Positions 43,834-51,803 of a stretch of DNA of 64,000 nt are shown piece by piece; the first letter of the stretch is position 1; every line of letters begins with the position of its first letter. The translations under genes were made by a program, and so were the position numbers. The notes under the pieces are model-generated. The model was not told where the DNA came from and ran no database searches. It saw nothing but the letters and a program-made list of their open reading frames with translations. The DNA is from Streptomyces xiamenensis (GTDB taxonomy: Bacteria; Actinomycetota; Actinomycetes; Streptomycetales; Streptomycetaceae). The stretch spans positions 1,426,001-1,490,000 of the forward strand of contig NZ_CP009922.3 of the NCBI RefSeq assembly GCF_000993785.3, in the 5' to 3' direction.

Positions 43834-44994
43834 TCACGGCCGCTCGGCGACGATGCCTCCGTAGGGCCACTTGTCGTGATCGGCGGCGTCGGGCAGCACC
43901 CGGAAACGGCCGAAGCCCGCGCTCTCCAGGGAGGCCGTCCACTCGGCCATCGTGAGGTAGCCGGGGTTGACCCGGCGCGGCGGATCGAGTTCGGCCCGGT
44001 AGAAGCTGTGCAGCGTCGACTGGAAGAACTCGAAAGGGAAGAACTGCCCCGGGCGGCCCCGGCTGCCGAAGGTGAACACCAGCCAGCCGCCCGGTTTGAG
44101 GATCCGGCGGCTGTGGCTGAGTACCTGGTGCAGGTTCGCCACGTCGTACAGCACGCTCTCGTAGATCACCAGGTCGGCGGCCTCGTCCTGGAGATAGGGC
44201 ACATCGTCGTACGCGTCCAGGTCATCGAGGTCCACCCGGTCGAAGTGCATCCGCTCCACCAGCTCGGGCAGTTCGGCGGTGAACGTCCGCCGGGCCTGCT
44301 GCATCAGGGAGCGGCTGACGTCGGTGAACCCGTACGAGGCGAGGTGCGCGGTGCGTTCCCGGAAGCCCTCGATCGTCAGCGCCTCGCGCAAGGTGGCGCC
44401 GATGCCGGCCCCGCCCTCGAAGACGACGGTGGGCTCGCCGGAGCGCAGCCGCAGATCGAGGGCGCGGGCGGCCAGCTTGCTCGGCGCTCGCTTGGGGCCG
44501 GCGTCCACCATGAGGTGGTGCCACAGCCGCTGCGTCTCCTCGGCGCCGTACGCCTCCTCCAGCAGCACAAGGCCGTCGCGGCCGCACAGCACGCCGCCGA
44601 CCACGCTCTCGAAGTACTTGATGACCTCCATCGTCGGCGAGCCGGTGACCCCGGGGCCCAGGAACTGTTCCTCGGACATCCGGGCGCGGGCCGCGAGTTC
44701 GGGGGTCGGACGGCAGGTGTCGCCGTTGATGATCAGCTCGCCGCGGTCGGCGAGGTAGTCGAGGAGCTTCTTGCGGAAGTAGAACGGCTGGCGGGCCATC
44801 GCGCCGGCCGGCGGCTCGGCGTCCGGGTGGTACGCGGCGGGCCCTTCGGCGAACAGGTGCGTCATGGCGACGCGGGCGAACAGCAACGACGCCTCGTGCC
44901 TGGCCCGTTCGATCTGCTCGGTGTAGGCGGGCGTGTAGACGTCGGCCATGCTGAGGGCGTCGATGCCGGGGCCCGGTTCGGTCCTGGTGGTCAT
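43834..44994 (-). CDS. SAM-dependent methyltransferase of acyl cluster
   Basis: 386 residues. An N-terminal helical region of about 180 residues precedes a class I fold with motif I PTVVFEGGAGIGATLREALT (about 195), then YGFTDVSRSLMQQARRTF, ADLVIYESVLYDVANLHQVL and ILKPGGWLVFTFGSRGRPGQ. The architecture resembles C-methyltransferase domains of polyketide synthases, suggesting methylation of a carrier-bound acyl chain. The ATG overlaps the hydrolase stop by 4 bp. Confidence 0.8.
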   Translation of the reverse strand: MTTRTEPGPGIDALSMADVYTPAYTEQIERARHEASLLFARVAMTHLFAEGPAAYHPDAEPPAGAMARQPFYFRKKLLDYLADRGELIINGDTCRPTPELAARARMSEEQFLGPGVTGSPTMEVIKYFESVVGGVLCGRDGLVLLEEAYGAEETQRLWHHLMVDAGPKRAPSKLAARALDLRLRSGEPTVVFEGGAGIGATLREALTIEGFRERTAHLASYGFTDVSRSLMQQARRTFTAELPELVERMHFDRVDLDDLDAYDDVPYLQDEAADLVIYESVLYDVANLHQVLSHSRRILKPGGWLVFTFGSRGRPGQFFPFEFFQSTLHSFYRAELDPPRRVNPGYLTMAEWTASLESAGFGRFRVLPDAADHDKWPYGGIVAERP

Positions 44995-45869
44995 GGCTGT
45001 GCCATCCATTCGGTCAGCGCGTCGGCGACCGCCTGCGGCCGCCGGGCCCAGTGGTAGTGGCTGGGCTCCTTCAACCGGAGCTGTTCGAGCGAGAGTTCGC
45101 GCAGGGTGACGGGGGCGGCGGTGACCTTGTCGGCGATGTGCCGCAGCCCGGCCGGGGGGACGAGCGGGTCGTGTGCGAAGCCGACGAAGAGGGTGGGGAC
45201 GGTGCTCTTCGCCAGGGCGGCCTCGTAGTCGATCTCGGTGCGGGAGAGTTGGTAGCGGCCGGTGCGGCCCTCCCGTACCCAGTCGTGGATCACATGCCGG
45301 GCCTCGCGTCCGGCGAACGGGAACCACTTCGGCAGATAGCCCCACAGCGTGGCGACGACCCCGGTGAGCCGGACGCCGAAGTAGCGGCGCGCCGCGTCCT
45401 TGCCGGTCACGACGCGGTGCCAGGCGGTGCCGGTGCCGATGACGGCGGCCCGCGAGATCCGCTCGGGGGCGGTGGCGCTGTACAGCAGGGCCAGCTGGCC
45501 GCCCAGGCTGTGCCCGGCCAGCACGAGCTGTTCGACGCCGAAGGCGGCCCTGACCTCCTCGATGATCGTGGGCAGTTCGACCTCCAGCAGGTCGGCGTAG
45601 CCCCAGGTCCTCCGGCGGCCGGGGCGCACCGAACTGCCGCCGTGGCCCCGGTGGTCGGCCAGCGCGACGTGCGTGCCGTTCTCCACCAGCACATCGGCCA
45701 GCACCTCGTAGTAGCCGGCCCGTACGCCCATGGCGGGCAGGAACAGCACGACGGGCGCGGCCGGGTCCTCGGCGGGGAAGAGCCGGACGGTGGTGGTGCT
45801 GCCGTCGGCGAACGTCACCACCAGATCGCCGGGTTCCGTGGGAGCTTCCCGTTCCTCAGCCGGCCCCAT
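44991..45869 (-). CDS. Alpha/beta hydrolase, likely thioesterase of acyl cluster
   Basis: 292-residue serine hydrolase: VLFLPAMGVRAGYYEVLADV, ADHRGHGGSS, nucleophile elbow LVLAGHSLGGQLAL (Ser about 120), and a late acid/base pair in VGFAHDPLVPP and PSHYHWARRP. In this operon it most simply releases the finished acyl chain from the ACP, by hydrolysis or condensation. Overlaps the genes on both sides (4 bp and 14 bp), so its synthesis is coupled to theirs. Confidence 0.82.
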   Translation of the reverse strand: MGPAEEREAPTEPGDLVVTFADGSTTTVRLFPAEDPAAPVVLFLPAMGVRAGYYEVLADVLVENGTHVALADHRGHGGSSVRPGRRRTWGYADLLEVELPTIIEEVRAAFGVEQLVLAGHSLGGQLALLYSATAPERISRAAVIGTGTAWHRVVTGKDAARRYFGVRLTGVVATLWGYLPKWFPFAGREARHVIHDWVREGRTGRYQLSRTEIDYEAALAKSTVPTLFVGFAHDPLVPPAGLRHIADKVTAAPVTLRELSLEQLRLKEPSHYHWARRPQAVADALTEWMAQP

Positions 45870-47679
45870 GGGTCGTCCTTTCCGCGAGGGGGAACCGCGT
45901 CACGGAGAACAGCAGGTTCCGGTCGTAGAGCTGGTTCAGCAGGTCGAGCGCGGTGCGGTCCACCTCGTCGAGTACGGGGGCGGCCGGGAGAGTGCCGGCC
46001 TGCTGGGCCAGGTGCCGCAGGCACAGCGCCAGCCAGCCGCCGTCGTCCAGGAACCCGGCCGACGGGCCGTCCCGCTCGGCGTCCTCGGGGCTCAGGGGGC
46101 TGTGGTGCCGCGCCAGCCAGCGCCAGGCGCAGGCGCCGGCGGCGTGCAGGTGGGTGTAGCGGGCCGCCAGGTCGTAGGCGGCGGCGCCGCGCCGCTGTCC
46201 CGGATCGCCCGCGAGGGCCGCGGCCTCGGCGTCCAGCGCGGCGCGCGCGGTGCGCAGGTGTTCGGTGAGGTCGAGCAGCAGGGCGCGCCGGGCCGGGGTG
46301 AGCGCGGGTACGGGCTGTTCGCCGCCGAGCAGCGCGGCGAGGTGGTCGAGTCCGGCGGTGACGGCGTCCTCGTCCGTGTCGAGGGCCATGCGTTCCGGGT
46401 CGAGCGGGGCGGGCGCGGTGGCCGGGGGCCCCGGGGCGTACAGGGCGGGCAGCCCCTCGGTGCGTACGGTGCCGGCAGCGCGGGCCTCCGCGAGCGGGGT
46501 GAGCTGGTCGGTGAGGCCGCCCAGCACCACCGGGGTCGAGCCGTCGAACAGTCCGGTGACGGCGCAGTCCCGGCGCATCTTCTCGAAGACGGCCTCCTGG
46601 AGCTGGTCCTGGCCGGTGAGGTAGGAACGGGCGCCCAGCACGACGCTGAGCGATTCGATGGCGTCCATGGCGCGGTGCGGGATCAGGTACTTGGCGCACA
46701 GCGACTGGAGCGGCAGCTGGTCGGGCCGGTCGTGCGCGGCCCGGCAGGCGCCGGCCGCCACGGTCTCCCCCACCAGCAGATCGGCGAACGCGTCGATCAG
46801 CCGGCGGGCCACCGGTTCGAGGTCGTGGACGGGGGCGTCGTACAGCCGCCGGTCGCGGGCGAAGGCCAGGGTGTGGCGCAGACAGGTGTCGAGGGCGCCG
46901 AGGGCGAGGCCGGAGACGAGTACGCGGGTGATCTGGAAGGTCTCCAGGATGGTTTCCAGTCCCGAGCCGACCCGGCCGATGGCGTCGGTGCCGCGTACCC
47001 GCAGGCCGGTCAGGGTCAGGCCGCCGATGGCGCTGCCGCGCAGGCCGTGGGTGGCGACCTTCGGCAGCCGCCGCCAGGCGGTGCCGTCGTGCGGGGCGGT
47101 GGCCAGGAACAGGGTCAGGCCGCGCGGGCCGCGGCCGGTGCGAGCCGTCACGGTCGCGGCGGCGGCGTGTCCGGTGTTGTTGATGAGCCACTTCTCGCCG
47201 TCGATGCGCCAGCCGTCGCCCTCTCCCTCGGTGTCGGGGACGCGGGTGGCGGTGGTCTCGCCGGCCACCAGGTCCGCGCCGTGCTCGCGCTCGCTGAGCG
47301 CGAAGGCCACGAAGCCGCCGGCCCGCAGCAGGCGCGCGACGCTCTCCTTCTGCGCCGCGCTGCCGCGCAGCCACACGGGCAGCGCCGCCAGCAGATTGCT
47401 GCCGAGCGCGATGGCCGCCGTCAGGTCACGCCGGGACAGCACCCGGCACAGTTCGAACGCCTCCTCGATACCGCGCAGTTCACCGCCGCACTCGGCGGGG
47501 ATGAGCCACTCGGCGACACCCCGGTCCAGGGCGGCGCGGCACAGCCGCTCGGGGAACGCGGCGTGCCGGTCGGCCTCCAGCGCCTGCGCGAAACCGCCGG
47601 GGAGTCGCGCGTCGTACGGGTCCGCGAGGGCGTGTTCGAGCGAGAGCGCCGCGGAGCCGGTGTGGGTCGGTGTCGTCAC
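45856..47679 (-). CDS. Acyl-CoA dehydrogenase homologue 1 of acyl cluster
   Basis: 607 residues: a canonical acyl-CoA dehydrogenase core (about 1-400) plus a 200-residue helical extension. FAD-binding motifs FVAFALSEREHGADLVAGET, WRIDGEKWLINNTGHA, TRVLVSGLALGALDTCL and VVLGARSYL are present. Where many members carry the catalytic Glu (YEGT), this protein has LFDGSTPVVL, i.e. Asp. It shares this feature and overall layout with the next gene, so the pair looks like a tandem duplication, possibly a heterodimer acting on acyl-ACP. GTG start overlaps the upstream gene. Confidence 0.82.
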   Translation of the reverse strand: MTTPTHTGSAALSLEHALADPYDARLPGGFAQALEADRHAAFPERLCRAALDRGVAEWLIPAECGGELRGIEEAFELCRVLSRRDLTAAIALGSNLLAALPVWLRGSAAQKESVARLLRAGGFVAFALSEREHGADLVAGETTATRVPDTEGEGDGWRIDGEKWLINNTGHAAAATVTARTGRGPRGLTLFLATAPHDGTAWRRLPKVATHGLRGSAIGGLTLTGLRVRGTDAIGRVGSGLETILETFQITRVLVSGLALGALDTCLRHTLAFARDRRLYDAPVHDLEPVARRLIDAFADLLVGETVAAGACRAAHDRPDQLPLQSLCAKYLIPHRAMDAIESLSVVLGARSYLTGQDQLQEAVFEKMRRDCAVTGLFDGSTPVVLGGLTDQLTPLAEARAAGTVRTEGLPALYAPGPPATAPAPLDPERMALDTDEDAVTAGLDHLAALLGGEQPVPALTPARRALLLDLTEHLRTARAALDAEAAALAGDPGQRRGAAAYDLAARYTHLHAAGACAWRWLARHHSPLSPEDAERDGPSAGFLDDGGWLALCLRHLAQQAGTLPAAPVLDEVDRTALDLLNQLYDRNLLFSVTRFPLAERTTHGAG

Positions 47680-49379
47680 CGGGACTCACCTCCTTGTGCC
47701 ACCAGTTCGAGCCCGGCCGGGCCGTCCGCCGGCTCGGTGCCGGGCCGCGCGAGGCGGGCCACGTCCTCCCACAGCAGGCGGGCCGTGCCGGCCGGCATCC
47801 GGCGGCCGGGTTCCAGCAGGGCGGAGATCCCGGATCCCAGCCAGGGCGCCGGCGGCCCGTCCGCGGCCGGCGCGCTACGGGCCAGGCAGGTCGCCGCGAA
47901 CAGCCGCGCGTAGCGGTCGGCGAACTGCTGCCCGGCCAGCGAGCGCGGGTCGAGCGCGTCCCGCGCCTCGGTACGTACCCGCGCTGCGGCGGCGCGCAGC
48001 GCGGCGGCGGCCCGGCACAGGACGCCGTCCCCGTGTGCGGCGCCGAGGCGCTCCAGGACGGCGGCGGTCTCCTCGACGCCGGCCGTGACCGGGTCGTCGT
48101 CCGCGAACGGGCCGGTGTCCTGGCCGAACAGGGACGGCAGCGGGCCGCCGCGCGCGAACAGGGCGTCCGCCCGCCGGGGATCGGCCGGGGCGTCCAGGCA
48201 CGACGCCTGGGCCGCCAGCGAGCTGAGCACGACCGGCTCACTGCCGTCGAACAGTCCGAACAGCCGTACGTCGCGCCGGAGCTTCTCGAAGAGCCCCGAC
48301 CAGTGGCCCTCGCGCAGGTACGAGCGGGCGCCGAGCACCACGGACAGCTTCCGCATCCGGGCCTCGACGACCTTGGGCACCAGGTACTTGGCGACGGCCG
48401 AGGTGACCGGCACCAGGTCGGGCAGCACGTGCGGCGCGCGGGCGCAGGCCCGCGCCACGGCCTCGGCCGCCCGCAGATCGACCAGGGCCGCGGCGAGTTC
48501 CTCCCGCACGTACGGGATGTCGGTGGCCGTGCCGCCGTACAGCCGGCGTTCGGCGAGGAACGCGGTGCAGCAGCGCAGCGCCGTGGCGAGCACGCCCAGG
48601 CTGAGTACCGGGACGAGGGTGCGGGTCACCGACAGGGAGGCGGAGGCGAGTTCGAGCCCGGCGCCGGCCCGTCCGATCAGCGCGGACGCGGGCACCCGGG
48701 CGCCGTGGAAGCGGATGCCGCCGATCTGCGCGGCGCGCACCCCGTGGGTGGGGACGCGCGGCAGGATCTCGTACGACGCGGCGGGCAGTTCCTCCAGGTC
48801 GACCAGCACGAACGACAGGCTGCGCATGCCTGTGCGGTCGGGGTCGCGGGCGAGCAGGCACACGAACCGGGCCTGGGCCGCGTTGTTGATCAGCCACTTC
48901 TCGCCGTCGATGACGTATCCGCCGCCTTCGCGGCGCACCGTCGTCTCGCTCGCCAGCAGATCGGCGCCGTGCGCGCGCTCGGTGATGCCCAGCGCCACGT
49001 ACGCCCCGCCCAGCACCGCGTCCGCGACCTGGCGGCGCTGCGCGGCGCTGCCCGCCAGCCACACCGGCATCGCGGCGCCCAGTGGCGAGTTGGCGATGAG
49101 GGTGACCGCCGGATCGCGTTCCGCGATGACCCGGCCGATGGTGAGGAGGTCCTCCAGGGAGGTCAGCCGTCCGCCGTGCTCCGCCGGCACTTGGTACGCG
49201 CGGTAGCCCCAGCTGTCGAGCGCCGCCAGCGACTCGGCGGGGAAACGCTGTTCGCGGTCGTCACGGACACTGGCGGCGTAGGTGAGCGGCCCCTCGGGGC
49301 GCAGCGGATCGCCGAGGTGGGCGGCGAGCGCCCGCGCGCGGCGCGCGGCGTCCGGGCCCTCGCCGGTCAGCCGAGCGAT
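47676..49379 (-). CDS. Acyl-CoA dehydrogenase homologue 2, non-canonical start
   Basis: About 568 residues, homologous throughout to its neighbour: ALGITERAHGADLLASETTV, YVIDGEKWLINNAAQARFVC, VVLGARSYLREGHW and LFGLFDGSEPVVLSSLAAQ (again Asp for the usual Glu). No ATG, GTG or TTG is in frame at the N-terminus. An ATC at 49379-49377 sits 6 nt after GGGGAGG and is the best start; a CTG follows four codons later. The gene overlaps the end of the ligase gene by 13 bp. A sequence error at this junction is the main alternative. Confidence 0.75.
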   Translation of the reverse strand: MARLTGEGPDAARRARALAAHLGDPLRPEGPLTYAASVRDDREQRFPAESLAALDSWGYRAYQVPAEHGGRLTSLEDLLTIGRVIAERDPAVTLIANSPLGAAMPVWLAGSAAQRRQVADAVLGGAYVALGITERAHGADLLASETTVRREGGGYVIDGEKWLINNAAQARFVCLLARDPDRTGMRSLSFVLVDLEELPAASYEILPRVPTHGVRAAQIGGIRFHGARVPASALIGRAGAGLELASASLSVTRTLVPVLSLGVLATALRCCTAFLAERRLYGGTATDIPYVREELAAALVDLRAAEAVARACARAPHVLPDLVPVTSAVAKYLVPKVVEARMRKLSVVLGARSYLREGHWSGLFEKLRRDVRLFGLFDGSEPVVLSSLAAQASCLDAPADPRRADALFARGGPLPSLFGQDTGPFADDDPVTAGVEETAAVLERLGAAHGDGVLCRAAAALRAAAARVRTEARDALDPRSLAGQQFADRYARLFAATCLARSAPAADGPPAPWLGSGISALLEPGRRMPAGTARLLWEDVARLARPGTEPADGPAGLELVAQGGESR

Positions 49380-51145
49380 GGCGCACCTCCCCGGCCGGCC
49401 CCGGCGGCGGGCAGCGCCTCTGCGGCCGAGACCCGGGCGACGACCTTGCGCAGCGTGCCCTCCAGCAGCCGACGGCGCATCAGCAGCCGCTGGAACTTGC
49501 CGCTGGTGGTACGGGAGATGGCCAGCGCGGGCAGCAGCACCACGTCGACGGAGGCACCGCCCAGCACCTCGGCGGCCGAGCGCCGGATGGCGGCGACGGT
49601 CTCGGTGTACGGGCCCTCGGTGGCGACTTCGGCGAACACGCACAGCCGCTCGGGCAGCCCGGCGTCCGGGTCGGCGGGCAGCACGACGGCGATCGCGGAG
49701 CGGCGGAAAAGGCCGGGGGCGTCGCGTACCGCGTCCTCGATGTCCTGCGGGTAGTGGTTCTGCCCGGCGAGGATCAGGATCTCCTTGCTGCGCCCGGTGA
49801 TGTGCACGCAGCCGTCCGCCAGGTAGCCGAGGTCGCCGGTGCCGCGCCAGCCGCCCGGCAGCCCGGACGGTGCGGGCTCGCGGTAGTAGCCGGCGGTGAC
49901 GGCTTCGCCGCGGATCTCGATCTCGCCGACCGCGCGTTCGCCCACCACCTCGCCGTCGGCGGTGACGCGGACCTCGACGCCGGGGGCGGGGGTTCCGCAG
50001 TTGACGACGCCCCGCGCGCCGGTGGTGGCGGGGATGGCCTTGCGCTCGTCGTTGAGCGCGGCGCGGTCCACCCAGTCGATGGTCGGGGGCCGGCTGTCGG
50101 AGTCGAAACTGACCGGCAGGGTGGCCTCGGCCAGCCCGTAACAGGGCACCTGCGCCTGGGCCCGGAAGCCGGCGGCGGCGAAGTGCCGGGCGAACCGGCC
50201 CAGTCCCTCGGGGTCGATGGGCTCCGCGCCGTTGAGCGCCAGCCGTACGCCGGACAGGTCGAAGCCCGCCACCTCGTCCGCCGGTACCGCCTCGACCAGG
50301 TACTGGTAGAAGAAGTCCGGGCCGACCAGGATGGTCGCGCCGGCCGCGCAGGACGCGGCCAGCCACTCGGCCGGCTGCTTGACGAAGTCGCGCGGCGCGG
50401 ACACGCACACCCGGATGCCGCTGCCCAGCGACGCCAGTGAGCCGAACAGGCCCAGGTCGTGGGAGAGCGGCAGCCAGTGGCTGATCACATCGGTGGTGCG
50501 TGGCCGCAGGGCGGCCGGGATGATGCGCAGCGCGGCCAGCACGTTGCGGTGGGTCAGGGCGACCCCGCGCGGGTGGGAGGTGCTGCCCGAGGTGTACTGG
50601 ATGAGGGCGAGGTCCCCCGGGTCACGGCCGGGCGGGCGTACGTCGCCGGGAGCGGCCGGCGCGGACGCGCGGGCGGTGCGCAGCAGTTCGCTCAGCGGCT
50701 GGGTGGTGACATCGGGCAGCACCTCGGCCAGGACCGGCACCGCGTCGTCGTCGGCGAGAATGAGGGCGGCTCGGCAGTCCTCGACGATGTGCCGCAGCCG
50801 GGCGGCGGACGCCTGGTTGCGGCCGGCCCGCGCGGAGACCGGCACGGCGATCGCGCCGACCGACACGATGGCGTTGAGCACCGGGAAGAAGTCGGCGGGG
50901 GAACCGGCCGGGAAGACCACCGGGGCGCCGGGTTCGACGCCGCGGGCGCGCAGCTCGGCGGCCAGGGCCAGCCCGTCGCGCTCCAACTGACGGAAGGTGA
51001 CGGCCTGCTGGGGGTCGGTGGCGCCGATCAGCTGCTCGGGATACCGCTCGGCCGCGTACGTGAACAGGCCGTCGAGCAGGGTGACGGAGGCGGGCACGGC
51101 GGGAGCGAGCCCCGGTGCGCCGCCCGTGCCACTCGTACCGCTCAC
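49367..51145 (-). CDS. Fatty acyl-AMP ligase (FAAL)
   Basis: 592-residue adenylate-forming enzyme. P-loop LIQYTSGSTSHPRGVALTHR (about 185), VISHWLPLSHDLGLFGSL (the FAAL-type HDMGL-like motif), QVPCYGLAEATLPVS, GWRGTGDLGYLADG and SGKFQRLLMRRR with the catalytic Lys. FAALs adenylate fatty acids and pass them to an ACP instead of CoA. The ACP gene is directly upstream and overlaps the GTG start (GTGA). An N-terminal ERYPEQLIGATD region matches the family start. Confidence 0.9.
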   Translation of the reverse strand: MSGTSGTGGAPGLAPAVPASVTLLDGLFTYAAERYPEQLIGATDPQQAVTFRQLERDGLALAAELRARGVEPGAPVVFPAGSPADFFPVLNAIVSVGAIAVPVSARAGRNQASAARLRHIVEDCRAALILADDDAVPVLAEVLPDVTTQPLSELLRTARASAPAAPGDVRPPGRDPGDLALIQYTSGSTSHPRGVALTHRNVLAALRIIPAALRPRTTDVISHWLPLSHDLGLFGSLASLGSGIRVCVSAPRDFVKQPAEWLAASCAAGATILVGPDFFYQYLVEAVPADEVAGFDLSGVRLALNGAEPIDPEGLGRFARHFAAAGFRAQAQVPCYGLAEATLPVSFDSDSRPPTIDWVDRAALNDERKAIPATTGARGVVNCGTPAPGVEVRVTADGEVVGERAVGEIEIRGEAVTAGYYREPAPSGLPGGWRGTGDLGYLADGCVHITGRSKEILILAGQNHYPQDIEDAVRDAPGLFRRSAIAVVLPADPDAGLPERLCVFAEVATEGPYTETVAAIRRSAAEVLGGASVDVVLLPALAISRTTSGKFQRLLMRRRLLEGTLRKVVARVSAAEALPAAGAGRGGAPSLG

Positions 51146-51420
51146 GCCGCTTCCCCGGAGACGGTGGCGGCGCGCTGCGCGGCGATCTCCTCCACCAGCC
51201 GGCCCAGGGAGACGCCCTGGAAGAAGAGGCTGTCGTCGAGTTCTATGTCGAAGCGCCGCTCGACCTTGCCCGCGACCCGCAGCAGCTTGATGGATTCGAC
51301 CATGCCGAGGTCGGACAGCACGGATTCCCGGGTCACCCGCTCGGCCGGTACCCGCAGCGTGTCGGACACGATCTGCCGGAGCGTCTCGAAGATCTCTTGT
51401 TCGTCGGATGAGTACGCCAT
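51142..51420 (-). CDS. Acyl carrier protein
   Basis: 92-residue free-standing carrier protein. The phosphopantetheine Ser is in LSDLGMVESIKLLRVAGKVE (about residue 42; the usual D-S is E-S here), followed by FDIELDDSLFFQGVSLGRLV. It opens the coupled minus-strand cluster and should be loaded by the adjacent fatty acyl-AMP ligase. Dehydrogenases, methyltransferase and hydrolase then presumably act on the bound chain. Confidence 0.9.
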   Translation of the reverse strand: MAYSSDEQEIFETLRQIVSDTLRVPAERVTRESVLSDLGMVESIKLLRVAGKVERRFDIELDDSLFFQGVSLGRLVEEIAAQRAATVSGEAA

Positions 51421-51803
51421 GGTGAGGAAACCGTCCTGTGCGTCGACAAGGGGCTGGGCGCTGTCGTGGTGATCGAGGTGGCGCATGGTGGAGCCGCACA
51501 GCGACCGTATTGACTGGCCCCCATCCGCCGTTCTTCCCGTGGTAATCGGCCGGCGGGGCGGCCGATGGACGGGCGATGACCGGCGCGTGGACGGGCGTTC
51601 CGCCGCTACGAACGGGCACGGGCGGCCACGGGAGAGCTGGAACGGGGCCCGCGCCGGGCAGTGCTGCCCGGTACTGCGCAACCGCCTTCAACGGCGGCGG
51701 GCGCCGTGCGATCATGTCCCCCCTGGAACGTTCGTCCTGCCTTGGCAATGTCGCCAACGCCCCCCACGCGCACGCGAGATGCCCGAGATGGGATGGTTCC
51801 GCG
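51421..51803. promoter_or_regulatory. Divergent regulatory region of acyl cluster
   Basis: This 383-bp gap separates the ACP (minus) and SARP (plus) genes and must contain both promoters. TTGACT near 51509 on the plus strand is the only -35-like box I noticed, without a convincing -10. I did not find the heptameric direct repeats typical of SARP sites by eye. No gene or RNA is apparent in it. Confidence 0.4.

Noticed and set aside
42187..45057. 956-codon plus-strand open frame
   Set aside because: Shadow of the monooxygenase and methyltransferase genes.
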